From: Amyloporia xantha
Lineage: Eukaryota > Basidiomycota > Agaricomycetes > Polyporales > Adustoporiaceae
Direction of reading: 5' to 3'
Assembly (NCBI GenBank): GCA_036971615.1
Contig: JAYKKR010000001.1
Location: forward strand, 2,728,001-2,792,000
Length of the DNA: 64,000 nt
Shown piece by piece: positions 23,205-34,504 of this stretch. Numbering within the stretch: the first letter of the stretch is position 1; each line of letters opens with the position of its first letter. The notes below the pieces were generated by a model, which saw nothing but the letters and a program-made list of their open reading frames with translations, was not told the origin of the DNA and did not search any database. Made by a program: the position numbers and the translations under genes.

Positions 23205-26200
23205 TCATCTACGCTTTTTATCAGTAAAAGCGAGGACTCGCAATAACTCGTCACACTCACAATGCCAGAAATCAGAGATCTTCTCCAGGACATCTATCAC
23301 GACGCTGCTCTTGTACATAAGCGCATGATCAGCGCCCTGAACGACCTTCACATGACACTTGTCGCGCCCCATAGTATTCTCCATCCACCGCACGGCGTTC
23401 TCAGCAATCCGCTCGTCTTTATCACCATACCATACCTTCACGGTGTGCGGATATGCGGCATAGGAGAATCCCCAGGGCTGACGGTCATGGTTCAGGATTT
23501 GAAGCAAGTCCCGATGGGTACCCTTGGCGGATTCAGCATGTGAAGCAGCTAAGAGAGCATTCCCAAGGGCAACTTGGAAACTTGCCGGGGTTGACGCCTC
23601 TTCGGGCACAGGGCTTGAGAGGGATGGAGGGCTAGATGGTACTGGCCGTTCAGTGGCACCCATAGAAATAGACCTCCGTCCGTTCGCCCGTGAGAAAAAG
23701 GCTAAATCATCTGCAGAGGGATCTTGAGAGTGAGAACTGTTCTTCGACGTCGAAGGACCTGACACAGCAGGGGGAGTCGAGGTCGATTTCTTTCTCAAAG
23801 TCTCTGTCCAGTCGACCTTGTCCAGACCCAGACCAATATCTGACTCTGTGGGAGGAGGCAACCATGGAACTGGAGGAGATTGAGTTGAAGGTCCTGATGA
23901 GGTGGTAGGCCTCGATGAACGCCCCTTCAGCGAGCCCATAGAGCGCAGCACCTTTAGCTTCTTCCCAGTGCGAGAACCAGACGCCTTGGCCTCTGGCGGA
24001 GATTGCGGCTGATGCGACGTATGCCCACTCTTGAGCCGCCCAAGGAACCCCCGCGACGGTTTTTTCTCAAGAGTCGGTTTGCTCGTGGGAGCGGCAGGAC
24101 TATGATCTGAACTTATACTCCGCCGTGCCAAAGTACTTCGACTCTCGAACCTTCCATCAAAGTCGTGTAGGTCATCGTATTCGCTGAAGACACCAGACGA
24201 CATGCTCGGCCGAGGTCCGGCGTCCGCGACGGAACTATGCACAGGTTTTGAGGGCGCCCGGGTTGGCGTCGCCTGCGTGTCAGACATTGAGGGCCCAGCG
24301 GGAGATGCCGTAACGTCGAACCCGATCCCTTCAAAGGCGAACGCGGGTGGCTTGCCTATCATCCATGCTTGTACCTTCCACTCCGCTGCCTGCGCGGTCT
24401 TCAGGAGGCCATTGGGCACGTATTTCAACCACTTGTATCCTGCTATTGCGACCATTAGCGGACTAAGCTTTGTACCAAAATAAAACTGACTTACCACCCT
24501 CACCACCGCCGACCCAAGGTGCAAGCAAGCACACATCTCCTCGGATGCGTTCTGGAAACTTGCTAGCGAATGCGAGAGCATACGGCGCGCCGGCAGAATG
24601 TGCCATCACACTGCATTGATCGATATGCAGTTGATCGAGCACTTCTTCTACCACTGAGGCCCACTCAGGAATGCCTGCGGCTATCTTAGATTGTGGGGTG
24701 TCTGTGCGTCCAAGTCCCCATCTGCTCAACAAAAATAGTGAGCAAGCATTAGACTCCGTGACACGCTGCACATACCGATCAATGGTGATTAGCCGAATGC
24801 CCAGGCACTCCGCCATCTCGTCATAGAGGCCCATGATATGCCGCACACAGCCTAGCCCAAGAAAGACGACCAGAGGGAAGCCGTTGGGACTACCAAGATC
24901 TGATAAGCTGACGGTAAGGGGACGCTCTCTGGATGCGTGCGGCGACCGTGTCAGTGTCAAGAGCGTGGTCAGGCGAGCAGACCGCAGATACTGCGCAATG
25001 GCCTGGGAAGGAGAATTCGTGGGTACCTTGGTCAAGCCTGATAGATCTAGGGCTGGAAGTGGATATTGGTCTGATAGCGTCGAGTAAGAGAATAGGGATG
25101 ACTCGCGGCGGCCTTCTGAGCGAGGGGAAGACAACGTGCGCGTTGTGTCGGACATGACAGAAGAATTTCGCTGGAAAGAGCGCGAGAGGTGTAAAGGGCG
25201 AGGAGAAATAGATGATCGGTTTTGAATGAGAATGGTGCGCCGGACCTCCTCAGCGATCGTATCCACAGAGGACCGAGAGACCAGATCTGTCTCCTCTTCA
25301 GTTGCAGGCACATCTGTGTCCGGCTCGGGCTGTTCGCGAACGGTGCCGTGACCTTGGCTAAGATTATAGGATGACTTGCGCGAGCGGACTTGCTGCGAAG
25401 GGGGCGCATGTGCGCGTATGATCTCAGAAATAGAGGGCGCGACGGTCTTCGCGGAAACACAGGAATACATTGAGTCGACATGGGTGTCAGTCGAGTAAAT
25501 GCTGGTGGGCCGTGATTGGAGAGAAGCGTTGGAGACCGTAGTAACAGAAGGGGTGCGAGAAGACCCCGGTCGGCGTCTTCTCTGCCGTTCCGACCACCTT
25601 GGCGTTGGTGCGATTGATCTATCATCATCTTCGTCGGAATCCTTGGGGCGAGGGGGCGGTCGTCGCTGATCGGCTTTTCCCAGTACCACACCAGGCGGTG
25701 GTGTCGGCAATGGGGGGTGGTACAGGGGATGGTAGCCAGATTTCGAGACCTTCGATCGGCCAGAAATACCACCGACGCCCATGAAGTGGTCGTCCGAGCC
25801 ATAGCGGTGGTTCATACCATCTACCAAGGCGTCCATGGTCTCCACTCCGGACACAGGCGCAGCAACCATAACGGGGAGGGAAAACACGGGGTCTCGTAGG
25901 AAGGAGAGTTCATCTATTGGTGTTTGCGGACTGTCTTCGTATTGGCTCAGTACGGAGGAAGCAGAGTCAAGTAGCGAGACATTGAACGGGCGAACGCGAA
26001 TAGTCGAATCATCGTGGTCTTGCTTAGTTGATGGGCCCGTCTGCGAACGCGGCCGTGAGCGTGTCTTTGTATGACTGCCTGGCAACGGAGGTTCTTCGCC
26101 GCCATAGCCCATGATAGGGAATTGGTGAGATTCGTGCTCTGAACGATGCCTCCGCTCCTTGCCACCGTGCTGCCGTTCCTTCCCCCTGCCACCGTTCGAC

Positions 26201-26520
26201 GTCGACTGGTCGCGCACTGAGCTCACGCTCTTGGACGATTTCCTGCTGTGTGCGCGCTGCTTGAGGTCCGAAGGACGAGAAATGGCCGGTTTTGGCACGT
26301 CATGTGAAGTGTTAGACGAAGGTGGTATTGATCTGTCATGGCCACGATATCTGCTTGAAGGAGAAGACGACGCAGGAAGGGGGGAGTCGCCAGAAGAAAC
26401 AGGGTGTTTTTCACGCCTCAGAGACAGGAACGACGCCTTCTTGGAGGGCCTCTGCTGGGGTGGGGTCTGATCTGGAGAGGGTATCGCGGTGGGAGGGGAA
26501 CGAGTCAATATAGTAGCCAT
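23205..26520 (-). CDS. Large alpha/beta-hydrolase with disordered extension and insert
   Basis: Two exons encode about 1,080 residues; an intron of about 50 bp lies near 24450-24495. The start is the ATG at 26518-26520. The first 480 residues are low-complexity and rich in Ser, Arg and Pro. The hydrolase fold follows (PLVVFLGLGCVRHIMGLY, then LITIDRYVQ). The nucleophile elbow MAHSAGAPYA lies near 24578-24606, and RIRGDVCLLAPWVG follows. After the intron an insert of about 250 disordered residues interrupts the fold before the acid (VWYGDKDERI) and the base (VQGADHALM). The putative triad is therefore complete: Ser, Asp, His. Substrate unknown. The long disordered segments suggest phosphorylation or protein binding rather than a simple secreted esterase. 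No signal peptide is visible. Confidence 0.82.
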
Positions 26521-27732
26521 CAAGCGAATGTGTCAGAATTGGCGAAGAGAATGTGGTTCCGAAGGAATGGGCCAGACGGGTGGGTCTAAGGAGGCCAGAT
26601 GAATGCCAGCGCCGTCGTTGTGGTCGTGGACACTGTCGTCGTTGAGGACGACGGACGACGCGGTGACGGTAAATTGTTGCGTGAAACAGGAGCAAAGCCG
26701 GAATCGGATGCCGCTCGATCGCATCGGCTACTCATAATTGTTCAAGGAACCGACCACGCTCTGTTTCATGTCTTCAACCATGCATGCTTCCCAAACTATC
26801 CTTCAACCCGACTAACAACCGTATTGCGTATGTAGACATGCTTTTAGCTATGCGAATATCAGACAGACGGACCCCATAGCGAGACCGGATGTCAACAAGC
26901 CAATAAGTGCACGACTATCTAGATAGCTGGCAGGCACAGTCAGGAATATCGCTCAAGCTATCGAGGATGACAGATGCAGGGACTTGTTGCTAGCCTCTAC
27001 GCAGCACTTCTGGTTCACTGACTGAAGATTGAGCCCACAACGACAATCGTCTATGCAGTGAATGCCAGTGCGTCGACCGCCTGGACTCTCAAAGGTAGCA
27101 GCTGCATCACCAAGTATTATTTGCGAGCACGATTAGTAGGCAAAGAGGTAGAGTTCGTGGTGCGCTGTACTTGTAAGCACACAAGAAGGTGAACAATGCG
27201 GTCGGGAATCGGGATTGGCCGATCACTCGCTGAATGACAGTGATCGAGCCACTGGCAGTAGTACTGTAACTGCAGTGGCTTTCAACGGTCCGTTTGACGA
27301 CTTCGACGAAACGATGACTCCCTCGCCTATGGACAAGAAACGCAAGCACAAGGGGGGTGATCATCAACGACGATGATGACCTAGCATCAGTAGTTTTGTA
27401 CTGATTCGTTGACCAATTTGTTGCGAAATGGCCCATGATAACACTTCCTTTCCGTCCAAATTGTCGAAGTATACATACAGCATTTGCACCGATCTCCTTG
27501 TGCAGCAGCATCCCGGGTAGACCGCCACTTCGCAGCAACTTGCTCAATCCCGACAGACCCTGTGTATGCATGCAGATATATATGTCTAGTTTCACCAATA
27601 AGGTTCGGATACATTCAAGGGGAGCGCTAGCTATCTTTACGTGTCGGAGCAGTCTTTGATAAGCCATATGTGTCGAGGTGGTCTTCAAGCATTTCTCCCC
27701 GTCGCCTCTGACCACCTCCTACATCCAGGAAA
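26521..27732. other. Divergent intergenic region, 1.2 kb
   Basis: It lies between the hydrolase start and the transporter start, so both promoters should be here. A 202-codon minus-strand open frame (27107-27715) starts only with GTG, resembles no family and lies over the transporter leader. I treat it as chance. No RNA gene or repeat is recognised. Confidence 0.5.
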
Positions 27733-29634
27733 ATGACGAGTCTAGGAGAGAAGAAGCCGTCGTCAGAGGAGATCGGGGTGAAGCACGTCGTGTTCGACGA
27801 ACCGGACGTCTTCGGCTACGAAGATGACCATGAGATCCAATACAAGACTCTCAGCTGGCAGGTAAGGATTTCGCTTCACTAAGACAACAGAAGACTCTTA
27901 GCTGGGACCTGTTCTTAGTTCGTCGCTTTCCTTATGATCGCTGAGATCGTCAGCAATGGAATGCTCTCGTTGCCGAACGCCATGGCCGTCGTCGGTGAGT
28001 CTAAGCACTCTCCTTCTCGAAACACGCCATATATGAATGAGACTATGCAACTTCAGGCATAGTACCTTCTCTCATTCTGACAATCTTCTTGGGAATCTTC
28101 GGGCTGTTTACGGCCAAGCTTCTGATCGATTTCAAGCTCAACCACCCCGAAGTGCACAATATGGGTAGGCTTTGGCCGAATGTAGTACAACAATTGTGCT
28201 CAATCATTGACAGGTGATGCCGGGTATTTAATATTCGGCCCCGTCGGTCGAGAGATCTTGTCGCTGGGAACCATTATATTTGCAATATTTGCAGCGGTAC
28301 ATTCTATTCTCCCCCATTCGTTCATGAGTACTTAAACCCGTCGCTTCCAGGGCTCTGAACTCTTGTCTGGACAGCAAGCACTCTCGACACTGTCCAACAA
28401 TGGGCTTTGTTCTATCATTTTGCTAGGGATTTTCTCCGCCACCACTTTCTTGGTCGCGTTACCACGCACCCTGAATCGATTAAGCTGGCTCGGCCTCTTC
28501 AGTGCGGTATGCATCACCATGTGCGGCATTTTGGGTATGGTTGGCGCAGCAGTCCACCCGACACCAGATCGTATCATCGCCGCTACTGTCCCGACAAGCT
28601 TCTATGAAGCCTTCCTCGCCATCACGGGTCCGGTATGTTTTACGGCATCTCTTGCTCTCCCATTGTATACTGAGCCTCTTTTGAATGTAGGTGTTTGCGT
28701 ATGCAGGTAGGGTCGACGATACCTCACCGTTGAATTCTGGCTGATATGGTTTATAGGGCATTTCATGTACGCATGCGTAGCACTATGCTCGAGTTACTTA
28801 CTATCGCTAATCCGAACCACGACAGGTTCTTCATGTTCATCTCCGAGATGCGTCACCCAGAGGATGCGATGAAGGTACGAAATCTCAATGCTCTTCGACA
28901 GGGCTTACCTCATTCTATTTAAACAGGCTGCCTGGACGCTGCAAGTCTTTTCAACTATCTTCTACTCGGTATTTAGTGTCGTCGTCTACGTCTATATCGG
29001 AAGCACCGTCGCATCGCCGGCACTGCTCTCGCTCTCGCCAGTCTGGTCAAAAATCAGCTTCGGTGTTGGGCTGGCTAACTTTCTCATGTATGTCGTGCGC
29101 AGTATCCATTTAACAAGCTCACGCACTGATTTATCCCGGGCAGCTCGGGTGCTCTCTGCACGCACACCGCCGCGAAGCTGCTCTTTGTCCGCTTCTTCCG
29201 ACATTCGCGACATATCTACTCTCATACGCTGCTCGGGTGGTCCGTGTGGACCTTCTTCTGCTTCGCCGCTGTCGCTATCGCCTTCGTGCTCGCCACCGCC
29301 GTGCCAATATTTTCAGACCTTGTCGGCATCGCTGCATCCCTCTTCGCCTCTTGGTACACGTACGGTATCGCAGGGTTCTTCTGGCTCTACGACGCCTACT
29401 ATCTCGACGACGGCAAGCGGGGCCTGAAGCGAAGATGGAAAGGCACGCTGTTTGCAGTGTTAACAGTTATGGCTGGCGCGTTCATTTGCGTAGCGGGCAC
29501 TTATGTTTCGATTAAAGTAAGTCGTGTGTGGCAGGTCTTGCGGTGGATCTGATGACTGACGATATTCCCCGCCTGGATAGCTTATTGTAGAGGCATACCA
29601 GAGTGGCTCTGTTGGCAAGCCATTCACATGCTAG
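27733..29634 (+). CDS. Amino-acid transporter, Aa_trans (AAAP) family
   Basis: The gene encodes about 470 residues with some 11 hydrophobic helices. A charged cytoplasmic N-terminus (HVVFDEPDVFGYEDDHEIQYKT is cut here to its key part, FGYEDD…IQYKTLSWQ) is followed by AEIVSNGMLSLPNAMAVVG, typical of the first helix of the Neurospora Mtr-type neutral amino-acid permeases. Later blocks are NMGDAGYLIFGPVG, FAYAGHFMFF and PEDAMKAAW. The product should import neutral or aromatic amino acids by proton symport at the plasma membrane; the exact substrate cannot be read. Introns are short and in phase throughout, and the last exon ends …GKPFTC at TAG 29632-29634. Confidence 0.88.
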
Positions 29635-30077
29635 TGCTAAATTAGTGTTTGTGATGTCTTCTTGGCAGTCACAGTTGTATTAGATATTATCCAAATAGAC
29701 GACCACGATTTGTGGTTCCACTTGTATACAGGACGTCCAGTCCGGAAAACACCTATTAATGCCACCTTCGAGCTCTGATACGGACTACAGAATTCTATGC
29801 GAGATTTGCCAAGCCGAAGGTAATTATAACTCGTATAAATCAATTCGATGCCCTAGAGCGTATGTAGTATTTGTCCATCTGGAGCCGCTTGAATACGTAC
29901 GTGGACTTGATCGGTGCAGCACTCACGCGTGAATGTACATGTACGCGTCACAAGCGCGTGCTCGGACGCCGACGGTCCCGCGGCGGCTGCATATGATTTC
30001 CTCGCGCACGACGCATGGGTGACCGTCCCCAGATTGCCCCTCACCAATCTACACATCGCTGTATCAGCACTGCTTGA
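29635..30077. other. Intergenic region
   Basis: Transporter 3' UTR and acyltransferase promoter. Overlapping open frames on both strands near 29.85-30.17 kb have no recognisable content. Confidence 0.45.
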
Positions 30078-31608
30078 ATGGCAGCTTCTGCAGGGCTCCA
30101 TACTCTCCAGATTCACCAACGGCCAGCGAGGGCCTGGTGGCGAGTACTCCATGGCGTGGCATTCCTCCTAGTGTTCCTATCCGGATGCGTCATGATCAAC
30201 GGCTCGCAGTTCGTCTTCCTCCTGCCGCTTAAGCTGCTGCCGTTCTCGTGGGCTGAGAAGGGGTACTACGAGGGGGTCCGGTACAGCAAGGGCGCATTCG
30301 GTACACTCTTGAGTACACACGTTCCATGGCATCCCGAGGTCGTGTTGGAATTCATGCGTGTCGTGTGACAGTTCTGATGAGCCAGTGGTTCGCGCCTACG
30401 ACGTTGGTGCTTTCGTTCGAACGAGAGGGGGAGGGACGATTCACGGAGCAAGAGATCCAGGGGCTCGTCGAACGGGACAGTGCGGGCAAGGTTGTCAAGC
30501 TGAACCTGCCGCAGAGGGCCGTACTCATAGCGAATCACCAGGTGAGTCTGTTGCGTACACGGGTTGTAATGTTGTTGATATTCACCCCACAGGTTTATGC
30601 CGACTGGTGGTACGCATGGTCCCTGACGTACTTCATGGAAACACATGCGGATGTTTTCATCGTTCTCAAGGAGAGCCTCAAATGGCTTCCTGTATTAGGA
30701 TGGGTATGGACCGCTCAAATGTTGGCTTGGGGTGATCATCTCTGACGGTTGTCATAAACAGGGCATGCAATTCCTCAACTTTATTTTCCTGAAACGTTCG
30801 TGGGCGTCGGATCGTCTGCACTTATCCGCCAGTCTGTCATGGCTGGGCCGCCGGGCAGAGCGGGAAGATTCGCCTTTGACGTTTATTTTGTATCCTGAAG
30901 GCACTTTAGTAAGTAAAGACACGAGACCTCTGAGCAAGAAGTACGCAGACAAGATTGGAATTGTACGTTGTTCATGTGGGACCGCATATCCGAGAGTCGC
31001 TCAATGTCTCACCGCAAGCCGGATATGCTTTACACCCTTTTACCCCGCTCAACTGGACTACACTATTCCCTCCGTTCCCTTGCACCTCGCATACCCAGCC
31101 TACAGATGATTGATATCACCATGGCATACCCCGGTCAGTCATTAATCATGTCTGAACTACGGACAATTACCGATTCATAAACATCCCAGGAATTCCGCCT
31201 TTTGGATACGGACAGGCATACTATACGCTGCGATCAATCTTCCTAGACAGGGTCCCCCCTCCTACGATCCACATGCACCTGAAGCGCTTCGACGTTGCAA
31301 AGGAAGTACCAATAGGTGATATCTCTGCCAGTAATCCCAGTGTTCTGCCGAATCAATTACAGAAGGAACGCACGGCGGAGGTCGATATCCCCGAGGTGGA
31401 ACGAGAAACGTTCGAACTCTGGTTACGTGAACTATGGCGCCAAAAGGACAAATCGATTGCACATTATCTCAATACGGGCTCTTTTGTTGACCGAGAAGAC
31501 TGGGAAGTCAAGATACCGTTGCAGCTGAGGCGCAGGCGTGAGATACTGGACGCATTTTGCTTCTTCATGCCAGCAGCGGTATTCTGGGCATGGATGAAAT
31601 TGCGATGA
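30078..31608 (+). CDS. 1-acyl-sn-glycerol-3-phosphate / lysophospholipid acyltransferase
   Basis: The protein belongs to the PlsC superfamily. After an N-terminal hydrophobic anchor (VAFLLVFLSGCVMI) comes catalytic motif I, NHQVYADWWYAW (NH-x4-D), split by an intron at the Gln. Motif III is FILYPEGTLVS, and a C-terminal hydrophobic segment (AFCFFMPAAVFWAWM) lies near the end. The architecture resembles AGPAT3-5/LCLAT1 and yeast Cst26-like membrane acyltransferases. It should transfer acyl-CoA chains to lysophosphatidate or lysophosphatidylinositol in the ER. The exact acceptor is not decidable. At least six exons, all in frame. The stop is TGA 31606-31608, tail-to-tail with TIM8. Confidence 0.87.
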
Positions 31609-31873
31609 TTGGAATGGTGAGAAGAATGGAGTGTCTGAGTAGGAGATGTTGTAGTCTGTTTCTGAATGTAGCCAGCCATGATGTCTTAGTACCGCTTTCG
31701 TAGTATTAGTCTCTGCATTGAGTATCAGTACAACTGTACCGTCTTCTAAAAGCGGGAATAAGAAAGATGTAGATGGCGGAACAATAGGAGTGAGAGCGTC
31801 CATGCATAGAAATCGTGAGCGCATCACAAAAGGGGAGACACATGAGCAAGGACCATCACTATAACTGGTTCGC

Positions 31874-32243
31874 CTAGGATAGTTGTGCGCGTGCTCTCTG
31901 CTCCTCAATCTGCTTCACCATGAAGAGGCTTGTATCCAAGAAGCGATCAACGCAGTTCGCAAGACAGCTCTCTTCCCCACGAGAAAAGCGTGTGGAAGGG
32001 GTCCCTGTTACGCATCTACGATAGCCGCTGTTTAGAGACCCATGACCAGCTTGGAGAACACCAAAAGCTCACTTGTCCCAGCACATGCTAGTCAGCATGT
32101 GAATAGATGAGTGGAGACGAGCTTGCGCCTGCTCGCCCTCCACGAAGTTCGCGAGCTCTTTCTACACATGCTATTTAGCCCGACGTGTTTCCACTTGGAT
32201 TCCAGAAGCGTACCTGGGTTGCTTCGTCAAATTTATCTGCCAT
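31874..32243 (-). CDS. TIM8: Mitochondrial intermembrane-space chaperone Tim8
   Basis: A small gene assembled by eye from three exons: 32214-32243, 32073-32161 and 31874-32015 (261 nt, 86 residues). The joined protein begins MADKFDEATQKELANF. It holds the twin CX3C motifs of small Tim chaperones, CWDKC and CLANC, and the family signature NCVDRFLDTS. The Tim8-Tim13 hexamer escorts hydrophobic precursors (for example Tim23) across the intermembrane space, and the four cysteines form the Mia40-dependent disulphides. Splice sites are GTACGC…TGTAG and GTGAGC…CGTAG. The N-terminus (KELANFVEGEQ) and the spacing favour Tim8 over Tim9, 10 or 13. Confidence 0.92.
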
Positions 32244-34504
32244 GATGTTTAATAGGACCAGATTATGGCAAGAGACTTGGAAGGGTTGTGACAAGGTCGC
32301 TGGCGGTGGCTGGTGGCAACTCGACGAGAGTTTTCGGATTGTGCACATGATCCACGCGCGTCAGAACCGATCGCGATCACGTGCATAAGTAGGAACAACC
32401 GATCGCGTCACCCATGGTCGCCGACTCGGACCGCCAAGTTACATAGTACGATTATTGTCTGCCGAACCGTACTTTGACTGTACTGTAAGACCGCGATCTC
32501 ATGATACACGGACTCGCCTAATATTCACCCATATAGATAACCAGAATTCAGCCTCACCATAATTGTGCGAGCCCAGAAATTTAGAGCAGGGTCAGGTACG
32601 CCAATGTAAGCATTTTGGAGATGCCGAGACTGGAATGTGGCCGGCGCCATTTAGGGAACCCTCGCTCTCGACCGACTGCGGTCGAGATCGAGCCGGAACA
32701 CTTGCAACGATATTCTCCAATTGTTTGACTTTGACATGACAATAAGCGCACATCGTGAAGGAGTAGCACGGTGATGATATTGTGAAACTGCCTGTGTGAC
32801 GTCGTGTAATTAATGGAGACGTAAATCACCGCCCTCCATATCAGATAAGAATGAGAGTATGGAGATATGATTGTGAGGTAAAGAAGCAGCTGCTCTCTCA
32901 GGTGAGAACAAGGTTCGTAAAGATGTCCCGATGACAAAGCGGGTCACGTAGAGCGAATCACTGCTGACATCGCTTTCTTATAAAATCGCAAATCAGCGGT
33001 AGAGCTAGAGAGCGCCTGACTGGAGGTTTGCATTTGCACCGATGCGACCTTCGGGAAATGGATCCATCGATGTCGGCGTTATGCGCTGGCCGACTGTTTG
33101 CGGAAGACCTTGTGAGCGCGGCATTGCATTACGCCAGATTAAGGGGTTAGGAAGGATCAAGGTCCAGCAAATCGTGAGGTCACGTCCGGTTATCAGTCTG
33201 CACCTGAGCTCGGGGAGGCGTATCAATTCAAAATCGACCGGTCATGCCTTGCGAATAGTATCCGGAGTGCCCTCGAAGAGGCAGTCCAACAAACAAGTTG
33301 CCTGTTTCGAGTATCTGGGCCAAGAGACAGGAATTCAGTCGTCTTCTGGTAATTGGGGCACATGGAGATGAAATGATAGAGTTCGGATCCAAGATGCGCA
33401 ATTGGCGAGTACGTGAGCCTGGATCCTCGGCGGATATAGTCATTTACTACTAGGGAGCCTACTTGTGACCGATGAGACGGATCATCCGCCAATGTGTCTG
33501 GCAAACGTCAAGGCTATTGATTATAGGAATAGATAGCCGGTGGAAGGGCACCCTTCGGACCGCCGCAGGCCGCTGCGTCGAACGATAGCCGTTAGGCTAC
33601 CTATTGGAAAGAAGGTTGGGTGGATTTACGTTGGGGCAGGGTGGGTCATTTCGCCGAGCCAGGGTCTAGACAATAACGGGTCGTCCAGGAAAGGCGATTA
33701 ATTCTACCATGTCCAGCGGACGGCAGGAACGGAGCAGAGAGGCCCAGATCTGGGGTGGCGGGTAGCGTGCAGACGCTAGCTTGAGAAGAGTATTTACTGT
33801 GTGAGCATAAAAGGCGCACCGTTCCTGCGTCAGGCTGACAGCGTGCTATGAGCTGGAAGCAGCGGGATGCCCGCGGGGTGTGCGTAAGACCGCGCGCAGA
33901 TAGAGCGCGGTGAGCGGGGAAATGGCGGGATGGTGAGATGCATGTGCGCGGGATTTGAGGGAGAGAGGAGGGAAATGGACGAGGGCCATAACGAGGATGA
34001 GAAGGAAGAATTTGCATCCGCGAAGGTGCAGATAGCTGGCAACGTGCGGTGCGGAGATCAGCTCTGTGAGATCTTTCGGCGTCTGTTCCTCTGTCCCTCC
34101 GCCACAACCGTCACCCCCGCATCAGGCTCTTCATTATCTGCATTATGCATCCATAACCACGGTAATTGTCGTAACCATGTCCTCTCTCTCCCTTGTCTTT
34201 GCTTTTCAGCCTTTTCTCCGTCCAAAACCATCCCAGATAGCGACCTAAACCGTCTTCTATCAGGCATTCCACGTATCCACCCCTTTCGCCTTTTTTCTCT
34301 CTCCTCCGTCTCTGCACCCATCGATCGTCTGAAAGCTGATGTATATCGGACAAAGAATACTGCCTCCAGGCCACACGTGAGATCTCTGTGAACACCCCGA
34401 TCTCTTTTTCGCGCTGTGATATAAAGCATGGACGACGAACGCACCGGCGCCTCGTGCTCAGAGGGTCAGTACTTGCCTCGTGCACCCCGCTCTTTCTCCT
34501 CTTC
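32244..34504. other. Gene-poor stretch of 2.26 kb
   Basis: This is the longest stretch without a supportable gene. Near TIM8 it has two copies of AACCGATCGCG (32365-32375 and 32397-32407) flanking a CACGTG hexamer, possibly promoter elements. A TTATAAAA sequence lies near 32980, about 60 bp before a 109-codon plus-strand open frame (33042-33371) with no recognisable domains. Opposing open frames of about 150 codons near 33.6-34.4 kb look like chance in GC-rich DNA. No transposon termini, tRNA or rRNA are recognised. Confidence 0.5.

Noticed and set aside
22846..23208. 120-codon minus-strand open frame after the hydrolase gene
   Set aside because: It lies where the hydrolase 3' UTR should be, and its composition (Leu/Phe/His-rich) looks like translated AT-rich UTR.
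27107..27715. 202-codon minus-strand open frame in the hydrolase/transporter intergenic region
   Set aside because: It starts with GTG, has no motif or sensible amino-acid pattern and lies over the transporter leader. A frame of this length is expected about once by chance in a window this size.
31432..31908. 158-codon minus-strand open frame at the acyltransferase end
   Set aside because: It is antisense to the last acyltransferase exon and 3' UTR and overlaps the TIM8 stop; no family-like sequence.
33646..34391. Opposing open frames of about 150 codons on both strands
   Set aside because: Both strands are open together, the sequence is GC-rich, and neither protein shows domains or plausible introns.
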